Source: Streptomyces sp. HSG2 (GTDB taxonomy: Bacteria > Actinomycetota > Actinomycetes > Streptomycetales > Streptomycetaceae). Taken from it: DNA of 64,000 bases. The position numbers and the translations under genes are program-made. Below, one piece after another: positions 8,382 to 16,895 of this stretch. The stretch is taken from assembly GCF_016598575.1 (NCBI RefSeq), contig NZ_CP066801.1, forward strand, positions 2,914,001 to 2,978,000. The letters are read 5' to 3'. Every line of letters begins with the position of its first letter. The stretch's first letter is position 1. The notes below the pieces were generated by a model, which was given only the letters and a program-made list of their open reading frames with translations, was not told the DNA's origin and ran no database searches.

Positions 8382-9308
8382 GTGAGCGCAGCGACAACGC
8401 GAAGCCGCACCCCCGACCGCCTGTGCGCCGAGGCCGTCGACCTCGCCAGGGCCGCGGCCGAGGAGGCCGCCGCCCCCGGCGTCGTCGGCGAGCACACCGG
8501 CGTGGTCTCCGAGGGCGATCGCGTCGTCACGCACCACTTCGCCTGCGAGGAGTTCGGGTACCGGGGCTGGCGCTGGGCCGTGACCGTCGCCCGTGCCTCC
8601 CGCGCGAAGGTCGTCACGGTGGACGAGACGGCGCTGCTACCCGGCCCCGATGCCGTCCTCGCCCCCGAGTGGGTGCCGTGGAGCGAGCGGCTCCGCCCCG
8701 GCGACCTGGGCCCCGGCGACCTGCTGCCCACCGATGCCGAGGACCCTCGTCTGGAGCCCGGTTGGTCCGGCGAGGACGAGCCGCCGCCGCACTCCGCGGT
8801 GTCCCACGAGATGGCCGACCTGGTCGAGGCCGAGGACGCCGAGGTGACCGGGGGCCCTCCGTCCCGGCTCGCCACCGCGCCGACCCGCGGCTCGATCGCG
8901 TCGGTCGCCGAGGAACTGGGCATGCGCCGGACCCGGGTCCTCTCCCGCCGGGGCCTGCGCGACGCGGCCGAGCGCTGGGACGAGTCCTTCGGCGCCGCGA
9001 CTGCCATGGCCCAGGCCGCGCCCGCCTCCTGCCTCTCCTGCGGCTTCCTCACTCCGGTCGGGGGATCGCTCGGGCAGGCCTTCGGCGTCTGCGCCAACGA
9101 GTTCTCCCCGGCGGACGGCCGGGTGGTCTCCCTGGCCTACGGCTGCGGCGGACACTCCGAGGCGGCGGTCATGCCCCGGCCGCCCCGGCCGGCCCCGCCG
9201 GTCGTCGACGAGACCCGGCTCGACCCCTTCCCGCTCCGCCCCGCCGCCGACTCGGGCTCGGTGCCGGCCGAGGAGGACGCCTTCTCGGCGGAGCTGGGCC
9301 ACTCCTGA
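8382..9308 (+). CDS. DUF3027 protein
   Basis: This 308-residue soluble protein starts with GTG at 8382, preceded by GGAGAGAAG. The N-terminal half contains the conserved EFGYRGWRWAVTVARASR and VLAPEWVPWSERLRPGDLG. The C-terminal half has two potential metal-binding or structural segments, SCLSCGFLTPVGGSLGQAFG and SLAYGCGGHSE, giving CxxC and a C/H pair. That architecture is characteristic of DUF3027, an actinobacterial family without assigned function. It is followed after 67 bp by the giant ATPase gene on the same strand, so the two are probably co-transcribed. Confidence 0.85.
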   Translation: MSAATTRSRTPDRLCAEAVDLARAAAEEAAAPGVVGEHTGVVSEGDRVVTHHFACEEFGYRGWRWAVTVARASRAKVVTVDETALLPGPDAVLAPEWVPWSERLRPGDLGPGDLLPTDAEDPRLEPGWSGEDEPPPHSAVSHEMADLVEAEDAEVTGGPPSRLATAPTRGSIASVAEELGMRRTRVLSRRGLRDAAERWDESFGAATAMAQAAPASCLSCGFLTPVGGSLGQAFGVCANEFSPADGRVVSLAYGCGGHSEAAVMPRPPRPAPPVVDETRLDPFPLRPAADSGSVPAEEDAFSAELGHS

Positions 9309-9375
9309 CCGCCCGCCGGGGCGGTAGCGTCGGGTCCCCACGCCGACCTGCGGCGAGGCGACGAGGAGAGTGAAC

Positions 9376-12300
9376 GTGAGCAAGTGGGTGCGGCCCGCCG
9401 CGGAAGGCGCGGACCCGTTCGGTACGGCACGCCTGCGGCGCGGGGTGCTGGACGCCTGGGCCACCAGCCCCGCGCGGTTCCGCGAGGACGCCAACGCCGA
9501 GGAGGATCTCGTCCTCGGCGGCTACCGGGACCGGTTGGTCGTCGAACTCGCCCAGAACGCCGCCGACGCCGCCGCCCGGGCCGGGGTCCCGGGGCGGCTC
9601 CGGCTGACCCTGCGCGACGGGACGCTGGTCGCCGCGAACACCGGAGCGGCCTTGGACGCCGCCGGCGTTGAGTCGCTCGCCACCCTGCGCGCCTCCGCCA
9701 AGCGGGAGTCGGCCGGCGGCGCGGTGGGCCGCTTCGGCGTCGGCTTCGCCGCCGTCCTCGCCGTCACCGACCGGCCGGCGGTCGTCGGTCGGCACGGTGG
9801 GGTGCGCTGGTCGCTGGAGGAGGCCCGCGATCTCGCCGCCGACACCGCCCGACACAGCCCCGGCCTGGGAGACGAGATCCGTCGCCGCGACGGGCACGTC
9901 CCGGTGCTGCGGCTCCCGCACGCCGCCGAGGGCACCGCCCCCGACCCCTACGACACCGCCGTCGTGCTGCCCCTGCGCGACCCGGCCGCCGCCGCGCTGG
10001 CCGAGCGGCTGCTCGACGCCGTCGACGACGCCCTGCTGCTCGCCCTTCCGGGGCTCGCCGAGGTCGTCGTCGAGACGGCGGGGGAGGCCCGCACCCTGCG
10101 CCGTCGCGACGCGGACGGGCTGACCTCGATCGAAGACTCGCGGGACGGCGTCACCCGGTGGCGCACCACCACCGCGCACGGTCCGCTCGCCCCCGACCTG
10201 CTCGCCGATCGACCGGTGGAGGAGCGGCTGCGTCCTCACTGGTCCCTCACCTGGGCCGTGCCCGTGGACCGTGACGGCCGGCCCCGGCCGCCGCGCACCC
10301 GGCCCGTCGTGCACGCCCCCACGCCCAGCGACGAGGCGCTGGGCGTCCCGGCGCTGCTCGTCGCCTCCTTCCCGCTGGACACCGCCCGCCGACACGCCGC
10401 CCCCGGCCCGCTGACGGACTTCCTGGTGGAGCGCGCCGCGGACGCCTACGCCGCCCTGCTGGCCGACTGGGACCCGGTGGTCGCGGAGATCGTCGATCTG
10501 GTGCCGGGCCCGCTCGGCGCGGGACCGCTGGACGGCGCGCTGCGCGCGGCGGTCCTCGACAGGCTGCCGCGCACGCCCTTCCTGCCGCCCGCCCTCGCGC
10601 CGGACGGCGAGGACGGATCCGCGGACGCGCCCGCGCGGCTGCGGCCCCGCGAGGCCGAGGTGGTGGAGGGCGCCGGCGCCGACACGGTGCGGGTCCTCGC
10701 CGAGGTGCTGCCCACCCTGATGCCCGCCGGTCTGGAACGGCGGGCGGAACTACGCGCCCTCGGGGTGGCCCGGGTGCCCCTGGCGGACGCCGTCGAGCGG
10801 TTGGCGGGCGTGGAGAGGCCGCCCGGCTGGTGGTGGCGGCTCTACGACAGCCTGGCCGGCGTCGACCCGGACCGCTTGTCCGGGCTGCCGGTCCCGTTGG
10901 CGGACGGTCGCACGGCCCTGGGCCCCCGACAGGTGCTTCTGCCGGCCGCGCGGACGCCCGCTCCGCAGGCGGGCGCGCTGTCGAGGATCGGGCTGAAGGT
11001 CGCGCACCCGGACGCCGCGCACCCGCTGTTGGAACGGCTGGGCGCGTTGCCCGCCACTCCTCGGGCCGTGCTCACCACCCCGCAGGTCCGGGCCGCGGTG
11101 GCGGCCTCCCTCGACGACGACGGGGCGTCGTGGGACGAGGACGCCCCGGACGCCGAGGAACTCGCCGACACCGTCCTCGGCCTGGTCCGCGACGCCGGGC
11201 TCGACCCGGGGGAAGAGCCCTGGCTCGGCGCGCTGGCCCTGCCGGACGAGGAGGGGGAGCTGTCGCCGGCCTGCGAGCTGGTCTTCCCGTCCGGCCTCTT
11301 CGCGGGGGTGATGCGGGAGGGCGAACTGGCCGAGGTGGACGCGGAACTGGCCCGGCGCTGGGGCGAGGGGCCGCTGGCCGCCTGCGGTGTCCTCGCCGAC
11401 TTCGCGCTGGTCCGCGCCGGCGACGTCGTCCTCGACCCGGACGAGCTGGAACCGCGCGACGGCGACTACCCGGAGCCCGACGACGCGGGCCTGTTGGACG
11501 CCGTCGACGTCTGGTGCGAGGACGTCCTCGACCGGTTCCCCGACGCCACCGTCCCGCCGGTCGCGACCGAGATCGTCGCCGTGCGGGATCTGGACCTGGT
11601 GGACGACGCCCGGTGGGATCGGGCGCTCGCCCGGCTGGCGACCCCGCCGCTGCGCGAGGCGTTGGTGCGGCCGGTGCGGCTGCTGCTGCCGGACGGCTCT
11701 CACCGGACGGTGCGCCCGTACACCGCGTGGTGGCTGCGCGGCCATCCGGTGCTGGCCGGCCGTACCCCCGCCGGCCTGCGCACCGCCGGTGGGGACCCGT
11801 TGCTGCGCGGCCTGTACGAGTCGGTCGACGTGGCCGGGTTCGACGACGATGAGGTCTTGCGGGCACTTGGCGTGCGGACCTCCGTGGCCGCGCTGCTGGA
11901 CGAGCCGGGCGGCGCGGCGGAGCTGCTGGAGCGTCTCGCCGACCCCGACCGTCCGGTCGCCGTCGCCCAGTTGCACGCGCTGTACGGGGCGTTGGCCGAC
12001 GTCGATCCGGAGGGGGTGACGCCGCCGGACACCCTGCGGGCGGTCGTCGACGGCCGGGTGGTCGTGGTGGACGCCGCCGACGCCGCGATCGCGGACTCGC
12101 CCGACCTGCTGCCCTTCACCGAGGGGGTGCCGCTGCTGCCGGTGGCGCCCTCGCGCGCCGCCGAGCTGGCCGAGCTGCTCCAGGTCCGGCCGTTGGGCGA
12201 GTCCGTCCGGGCCGAGGTGCCCTCTCCCGGCGAGGAGTGTGCCGTGCCCGAGCCGGTGCGGGCGTTGCTGGGGGCCCGCGTGCCGGCGTCCTACCGGGAG

Positions 12301-12501
12301 CACGACACGCTCGTGGTGGACGGAGTGGAGATCGACTGGCGGGTCTCCGCGGGCGGGGTGCTGCACGCGGCGACCCTGGAGGGCGTCGCCGCCGGCCTCG
12401 CCTGGACGGCGGGGCAGTGGCCGCGCCGCTTCGAGGTCGCCGCCCTGCTGGAGGACGGATCGCGGTCCGAGGAACTGGCCCGCGACCGCTGGTTCGACTG
12501 A
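9376..12501 (+). CDS. Giant Hsp90/sacsin-like GHKL ATPase
   Basis: This protein has about 1041 residues. The start at GTG 9376 sits 6-7 bases after GAGGAGAG; the GTG two codons earlier is too close to that site. The first 150 residues form a GHKL ATP-binding domain, with the N-box VVELAQNAADAAARAG (Glu/Asn positions of Hsp90-type ATPases) and the glycine-rich lid GRFGVGFAAVLAV. The remaining 850 residues have no motif I can name and contain many acidic-Leu helices. Streptomyces homologues are labelled sacsin N-terminal ATP-binding-like or Hsp90-like. The role is probably chaperone-like or a signalling scaffold, which is inference. It is likely in one operon with the DUF3027 gene upstream. Confidence 0.85.
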   Translation: MSKWVRPAAEGADPFGTARLRRGVLDAWATSPARFREDANAEEDLVLGGYRDRLVVELAQNAADAAARAGVPGRLRLTLRDGTLVAANTGAALDAAGVESLATLRASAKRESAGGAVGRFGVGFAAVLAVTDRPAVVGRHGGVRWSLEEARDLAADTARHSPGLGDEIRRRDGHVPVLRLPHAAEGTAPDPYDTAVVLPLRDPAAAALAERLLDAVDDALLLALPGLAEVVVETAGEARTLRRRDADGLTSIEDSRDGVTRWRTTTAHGPLAPDLLADRPVEERLRPHWSLTWAVPVDRDGRPRPPRTRPVVHAPTPSDEALGVPALLVASFPLDTARRHAAPGPLTDFLVERAADAYAALLADWDPVVAEIVDLVPGPLGAGPLDGALRAAVLDRLPRTPFLPPALAPDGEDGSADAPARLRPREAEVVEGAGADTVRVLAEVLPTLMPAGLERRAELRALGVARVPLADAVERLAGVERPPGWWWRLYDSLAGVDPDRLSGLPVPLADGRTALGPRQVLLPAARTPAPQAGALSRIGLKVAHPDAAHPLLERLGALPATPRAVLTTPQVRAAVAASLDDDGASWDEDAPDAEELADTVLGLVRDAGLDPGEEPWLGALALPDEEGELSPACELVFPSGLFAGVMREGELAEVDAELARRWGEGPLAACGVLADFALVRAGDVVLDPDELEPRDGDYPEPDDAGLLDAVDVWCEDVLDRFPDATVPPVATEIVAVRDLDLVDDARWDRALARLATPPLREALVRPVRLLLPDGSHRTVRPYTAWWLRGHPVLAGRTPAGLRTAGGDPLLRGLYESVDVAGFDDDEVLRALGVRTSVAALLDEPGGAAELLERLADPDRPVAVAQLHALYGALADVDPEGVTPPDTLRAVVDGRVVVVDAADAAIADSPDLLPFTEGVPLLPVAPSRAAELAELLQVRPLGESVRAEVPSPGEECAVPEPVRALLGARVPASYREHDTLVVDGVEIDWRVSAGGVLHAATLEGVAAGLAWTAGQWPRRFEVAALLEDGSRSEELARDRWFD

Positions 12502-12561
12502 CGGGACCGGGGCGACCGGGCGGGCGATCGGCACGCGTACGGAGCGACCAGGCCGTCCGCT

Positions 12562-12867
12562 CTACGAGACCGGCGACGGGCGCCGTACGGCGAAGGGGGC
12601 CGACCGCTCCTCGGCGGTTCGCTCCGCCTGGTTGATCTCGGACCAGACGGTGTCGAGGGACAGGCCGAGGGTGTCGGCGATCGCCGCGATGGTCGGAAAG
12701 GCGGGGGTGGCCACCCGTCCGGATTCGATCTTCCGGAGGGTCTCCGGCGAGATCCGCGCGGCGAGAGCCACGTCCAGCATCGAGCGACGGCCCCGGGCTC
12801 GGCGGAGTAGGGCGCCTAGGCGCTGTCCGCGTGCTACCTCGGCAGGGGTGAGCGGTGACCTGACCAT
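12562..12867 (-). CDS. XRE-family helix-turn-helix regulator
   Basis: This is a 101-residue single-domain DNA-binding protein. I prefer the ATG at 12867 (MVRSPLTPAEVARGQRLGAL) over a GTG three codons upstream. The XRE/Cro helix-turn-helix lies at about residues 20-75, with LGALLRRARGRRSMLDVALA leading into ISPETLRKIESGRVATPAF. The C-terminus adds DTLGLSLDTVWSEI and a charged tail. It is divergent from a methionine aminopeptidase gene with only 67 bp between the starts. This XRE-map pairing is common in Streptomyces, and the regulator probably controls both promoters. Confidence 0.9.
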   Translation of the reverse strand: MVRSPLTPAEVARGQRLGALLRRARGRRSMLDVALAARISPETLRKIESGRVATPAFPTIAAIADTLGLSLDTVWSEINQAERTAEERSAPFAVRRPSPVS

Positions 12868-12934
12868 GACCCCCACGTTAATACCGGTACAGTTTGGCCG
12901 GGATAATTATTGGACGCACGTTGAGGGGTCCCGC
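12868..12934. promoter_or_regulatory. AT-rich divergent promoter with TACCGGTA palindrome
   Basis: This 67-bp spacer between the XRE regulator and map is strikingly AT-rich for this genome. It holds the 8-bp palindrome TACCGGTA (12882-12889) and the run GATAATTATTGG. It must contain both promoters, and it is the natural binding site for the XRE protein. Exact -10/-35 boxes cannot be fixed by eye. Confidence 0.5.
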
Positions 12935-13714
12935 ATGATCGAGATTCTCGGTTCCGTTCGGCTCGCTCGGGCGAGGGAGACCGGTGCCCTGGTGGGAGAC
13001 ATCCTGCACACGCTGAAGCGGCGCACCACCGTCGGCACGAACCTGCTGGACATCGACCGGTGGGCCGAAGAGATGATCACCGAGGCGGGGGCGCGCTCCT
13101 GCTACGTCGACTACGCGCCCTCCTTCGGGCGCGGCGCGTTCGGGCACTACATCTGCACCGCCGTCAACGACGCGGCGCTCCACGGCAGACCCCACGACTA
13201 CGCGTTGAAGGACGGGGACCTGCTGACCCTCGACCTCGCCGTGGTCAGGGACGGGGTGGCCGCGGACGCCGCGATCAGCTTCCTGGTGGGCGCGGCGAGG
13301 CCGGCGGAGAGCGTCGCGATGATCGACGCGACCGAGCGCGCGCTCGCCGCCGGCATCGCCGCCGCCGAGCCAGGGGCGCGCGTCGGAGACGTCTCCCACG
13401 CCATCGGCACCGTCCTTCGCGAGGCGGGCCACCTCGTCAACACCGAGTTCGGCGGCCATGGCATCGGCGCCACCATGCACCAGGACCCCCACGTCGCGAA
13501 CACCGGACGGCCGGGCCGGGGGTACCGGCTGCGCCCCGGGCTGCTGCTCGCCCTGGAACCCTGGGTCATGGCCGACACGGCCACCCTCCGCACCGACGCC
13601 GACGGATGGACGCTGCGAAGCGCCACCGGCTGCCGCGCCGCGCACAGCGAGCACACCATCGCCGTCACCGACGACGGGGCCGAGATCCTCACCCTGCCGT
13701 CGCCGAGGCCGTAG
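12935..13714 (+). CDS. map: Type I methionine aminopeptidase
   Basis: This 259-residue cytoplasmic metalloprotease removes N-terminal methionine from nascent proteins. It starts at ATG 12935 (MIEILGSVRLARARETG). All metal ligands of the pita-bread fold appear in order: the substrate His in NDAALHG, two Asp in LTLDLAVVRDGVAADAAISF, His in GGHGIGATMHQDPH, Glu in ALEPWVM and Glu in SEHTIAVT. The length is normal for the short type I form. It lacks the N-terminal zinc-finger extension of some actinobacterial MAPs. Pairing with an XRE regulator suggests an accessory, conditionally expressed copy. Its 3' end converges on the P-type ATPase. Confidence 0.93.
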   Translation: MIEILGSVRLARARETGALVGDILHTLKRRTTVGTNLLDIDRWAEEMITEAGARSCYVDYAPSFGRGAFGHYICTAVNDAALHGRPHDYALKDGDLLTLDLAVVRDGVAADAAISFLVGAARPAESVAMIDATERALAAGIAAAEPGARVGDVSHAIGTVLREAGHLVNTEFGGHGIGATMHQDPHVANTGRPGRGYRLRPGLLLALEPWVMADTATLRTDADGWTLRSATGCRAAHSEHTIAVTDDGAEILTLPSPRP

Positions 13715-13897
13715 TCGGGTCTCGGCCTTACTGCCGTCGCGGCCCAAAAGGCCCGTCACATCGCCGAGGCGTGGGGGCCTCGGTTCGCGGACCTCTCTCG
13801 TTTCCCGCCGCCGCCGTCGACGCGACGGGGCGGCGCCGGCCGCCCGCCCCGCCTCCGCCTCCCGGCGGGGACGGACGGCGCGGGTCTCGCGGTCGTG

Positions 13898-16303
13898 TCA
13901 CCGAACCCCCTCGACGGGGAAGCGGCGGTCGACCCAGCGCCAGACCAGCTCCAGGAAGCCCGCCGACGCCGCCGCGATGCCCACGCCGATCCAGGGCATG
14001 GTCACCCCGACCAGCTTGAGCGCGAAGAAGTGCTGCAACCACGGCACCACCAGGACCAGCAGGAAGCCCATGGCCATCGCCGCGACCAGGGCCAGGCGCC
14101 ACCAGGTGTAGGGCCGCGCGACGATCGCCAGTACCCACAGGGAGATCAGGAACAGCGTCATCGTGGCGACGCTGGTCTCCGCGTCCAGCGCCTCGGTTCC
14201 GCTGTAGTGGGCGCGGGCCAGGAGGTAGGTCACGAAGGTCGCCACCGCCGCGACGATCCCGCCCGGGATGGCGTAGCGCATCACCCTCCGCACGAAGTGG
14301 GGTCGGGCCCGCTCCTTGTTGGGCGCGAGGGCGAGGAAGAAGGCGGGAACGCCGATGGTCAGCGTCGACAGCAGCGTCAGATGGCGCGGCAGGAAGGGGT
14401 ACTCCACCTGGGAGCACACCACCAGGATCGCCAAGAGAACCGAGTAGACCGTCTTGACGAGGAAGAGCGTCGCGACCCGGGTGATGTTCCCGATCACCCG
14501 GCGGCCCTCGGCGACGACCGACGGCAGCGTGGCGAAGCTGTTGTTCAGCAAGACGATCTGGGCCACGGCCCGGGTGGCCTCCGATCCGGACCCCATCGCC
14601 ACGCCGATGTCGGCGTCCTTGAGCGCCAGGACGTCGTTCACCCCGTCGCCGGTCATGGCGACGGTGTGCCCACGGGCCTGGAGCGCGCCCACCATGTCCC
14701 GCTTCTGCCGCGGTGTCACCCGACCGAAGACGGTGCCCTCGTCCAACTCCGCCGCCATCCGCTCCGGCTCGGCGGGCAGGCGGCGGGCGTCGACCGCGGT
14801 GCCGCTCAGCCCGAGCTTGCCGGCCACCGCGCCCACCGAGACGGCGTTGTCCCCGGAGATGACCTTGGCGCTGACCTCCTGGTCGGCGAAGTAGCGCAAG
14901 GTGTCGGCCGCGTCGGGTCGCAGCCGCTGTTCCAGCACCACGAGCGCGGCGGGCTCGGCGCCGTCGGCGACCCCGGGATCGTCCAGCGGACGCGTGACAC
15001 GCGCGAGCAGCAGGACTCGCAACCCCTGCTCGTTGAGCCTGGTGGTCCGGTCCAACGCCGGGTGGCCGTCGGCGAGCAGCACGTCCGGCGCGCCGAGCAG
15101 CCAGGTGCTGGAGCGGCCGTCCTCCTCGCGGAAGGCCGCGCCGCTGTACTTGCGCGCGGAGGAGAAGGGGAGCGCGTCCGCGCACTCCCATCTCGCGGTG
15201 TCCGGGAATGCCTCGACGACGGCCCGGAGGGAGGCGTTGGGGCGCGGGTCGGAACCGCCGAGCGCGCCGAGCACGCGGCGCACCCGGGTCTCCTCGGCTC
15301 CGTCCAGCAGGTGCAGCCCGGCGACGTCCATGCCGCCCTCGGTCAGGGTGCCGGTCTTGTCCAGACAGACGGTGTCGACACGGGCCAGACCCTCGATGGC
15401 CGGCAGCTCCTGGACCAGGCACTGCTTGCGACCCAGGCGGATCACCCCGATCGCGAAGGCGACGGAGGTGAGCAGTACCAGGCCCTCCGGCACCATCGGG
15501 ACGATCCCGCCGACGGTGCGGGCGACGGAGTCCTTGACGTCGTTGTGCCGGGCCACGAGCTGGCTGATGATCAGGCCGATCGCGGTCGGGACCATCATCC
15601 ATGTGACGTACTTCAGGATCGTGGAGATGCCGGAGCGCAGCTCGGAGTGGACCAGGGTGAAGCGGGACGCCTCCTCGGCGAGCTGGGCCGCGTAGGCCTC
15701 CCGCCCCACCTTCGCGGCCCGGAAGGCGCCGCCGCCCGCCACCACGAAGCTGCCGGACATCACCGGGTCGCCCGGCCGCTTGACGACCGGGTCCGCCTCG
15801 CCGGTCAGCAACGACTCGTCGATCTCCAGGCCGTCGGTCTCGACGCACACGCCGTCCACCACGACCTTGTCGCCCGGCCCCACCTCGATGACGTCGTCCA
15901 GCACGATCTCGGAGGTGCCGACCTCGGTCGCGGTCCCGTCGCGGCGGACGGTCGGGCGTGCCTCGCCGATCAGGGCGAGCGAGTCGAGGGTCCGCTTGGC
16001 CCGCCACTCCTGGATGATGCCGATGCCGGTGTTGGCGAGGATCACGAACCCGAACAGGCTGTCCTGGATCGGCGCCACCACCAGCATGATCGCCCAGAGC
16101 ACACCGATGATCGCGTTGAATCGGGTGAAGACGTTGGCGCGGACGATGTCGGCCATCGACCGAGAGCTGCGCACCGGGATGTCGTTGACCTCCCCGCGCG
16201 CGACCCGCTCGGCGACCTGCGCGGCGGTCAGCCCGTCCGGCGAGGGGGAGAGGGGTCCGGAACCGTCCGGATCGAGGCCGGCGCCCGGGTCGATGTGCGT
16301 CAT
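13898..16303 (-). CDS. CtpE-like cation-translocating P-type ATPase
   Basis: This 801-residue membrane pump starts at ATG 16303 (MTHIDPGAGLDPDG). Catalytic motifs are intact: TGEADPV (actuator loop), DKTGTLTEGG (phosphorylated Asp), ISGDN, and TGDGVNDVLALKDADIG (hinge). The transmembrane metal site has PMVPEGLVLLTS. The PEGL signature and overall arrangement match mycobacterial CtpE, a calcium-linked exporter or importer of the P-type ATPase superfamily. About ten membrane helices are present, six of them in the C-terminal third. Ion specificity cannot be settled from sequence alone. It is upstream of nothing obvious and converges on map. Confidence 0.88.
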   Translation of the reverse strand: MTHIDPGAGLDPDGSGPLSPSPDGLTAAQVAERVARGEVNDIPVRSSRSMADIVRANVFTRFNAIIGVLWAIMLVVAPIQDSLFGFVILANTGIGIIQEWRAKRTLDSLALIGEARPTVRRDGTATEVGTSEIVLDDVIEVGPGDKVVVDGVCVETDGLEIDESLLTGEADPVVKRPGDPVMSGSFVVAGGGAFRAAKVGREAYAAQLAEEASRFTLVHSELRSGISTILKYVTWMMVPTAIGLIISQLVARHNDVKDSVARTVGGIVPMVPEGLVLLTSVAFAIGVIRLGRKQCLVQELPAIEGLARVDTVCLDKTGTLTEGGMDVAGLHLLDGAEETRVRRVLGALGGSDPRPNASLRAVVEAFPDTARWECADALPFSSARKYSGAAFREEDGRSSTWLLGAPDVLLADGHPALDRTTRLNEQGLRVLLLARVTRPLDDPGVADGAEPAALVVLEQRLRPDAADTLRYFADQEVSAKVISGDNAVSVGAVAGKLGLSGTAVDARRLPAEPERMAAELDEGTVFGRVTPRQKRDMVGALQARGHTVAMTGDGVNDVLALKDADIGVAMGSGSEATRAVAQIVLLNNSFATLPSVVAEGRRVIGNITRVATLFLVKTVYSVLLAILVVCSQVEYPFLPRHLTLLSTLTIGVPAFFLALAPNKERARPHFVRRVMRYAIPGGIVAAVATFVTYLLARAHYSGTEALDAETSVATMTLFLISLWVLAIVARPYTWWRLALVAAMAMGFLLVLVVPWLQHFFALKLVGVTMPWIGVGIAAASAGFLELVWRWVDRRFPVEGVR

Positions 16304-16437
16304 GGCGACGACGGTACGTGCGGCACGGGGCAGGCTTCCATCCGGCACCCGGCTCGCCGCCGTCTCGGGGAGGGAGGCCCGGTCGGTCGCCACGGCGCGG
16401 TAGGCGGGAATCTCCCCTTCCGGAGGGAGAGGATGTC

Positions 16438-16707
16438 TCAGGCCTCGGGCTCGGCGCCCCGGCGCGCGGAGGCCCGCCTGATCGCCTCCTCGCGCCTGCG
16501 GGCGTACCAGACGCCGATCAGGCCGAGCCCGCCGCCCGCCAGGCACGTCCACACCCACCAGCCGTGCCCCCGGTCGGCGAACCAGCCGTAGAACGGGAGC
16601 TGCGCGAGGAAGAGGACGAACCAGATGATCGTGCCGCCGACGATGGTGGCGACCACGGGCCCCTCCAGGGGTTCCGGCGCCTCGCGCGTTGGGGTCCACT
16701 TCGCCAT
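16438..16707 (-). CDS. DUF2530 membrane protein
   Basis: This 89-residue protein starts at ATG 16707 (MAKWTPTREAPEPLEGP); a GTG two codons earlier is the alternative. It has two membrane helices, VVATIVGGTIIWFVLFL and WWVWTCLAGGGLGLIGVWY, then a positively charged tail. This is the DUF2530 family, which in Streptomyces regularly sits divergent from an NCS2 purine permease, as it does here. Function is unknown; co-occurrence suggests a link to the permease. The family name is from memory. Confidence 0.82.
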   Translation of the reverse strand: MAKWTPTREAPEPLEGPVVATIVGGTIIWFVLFLAQLPFYGWFADRGHGWWVWTCLAGGGLGLIGVWYARRREEAIRRASARRGAEPEA

Positions 16708-16785
16708 GGGCACAGCTTACGAGGGCGGTGGGGTGGGGTGGCTCCGAGCCCCGGGTCGCGGGCCGGGACCGGAATCTACGCGCGG

Positions 16786-16860
16786 AGATAGCGTTCCCTC
16801 GGCTATATGTTCATACTGAATTCGTTTGTCTCTGACCGATTCTGTTAGTAGGAAGCGCCA
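16786..16860. promoter_or_regulatory. AT-rich divergent promoter region, DUF2530 / NCS2 permease
   Basis: An island of low GC begins near 16786 and contains GGCTATATGTTCATACTGAA and TTGTCTCTGACCGATTCTG. It lies between the divergent DUF2530 and NCS2 permease genes. Candidate boxes are TATATG/TTCATA and TTGTCT with TAGTAG, but spacing is imperfect. I see no purine-riboswitch core. Confidence 0.4.
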
Positions 16861-16895
16861 AGGGTGACGGGGGGCCTCTGGCGACGAGGACACGC

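Noticed and set aside
13728..16591. Very long open frames opposite and within the P-type ATPase
   Set aside because: High GC leaves the antisense and offset frames open; only the minus-strand frame starting at 16303 has P-type ATPase motifs.
16786..16895. Purine riboswitch before the NCS2 permease
   Set aside because: No P1-J-P2/P3 arrangement with the conserved kissing-loop sequence could be recognised; only an AT-rich promoter region.
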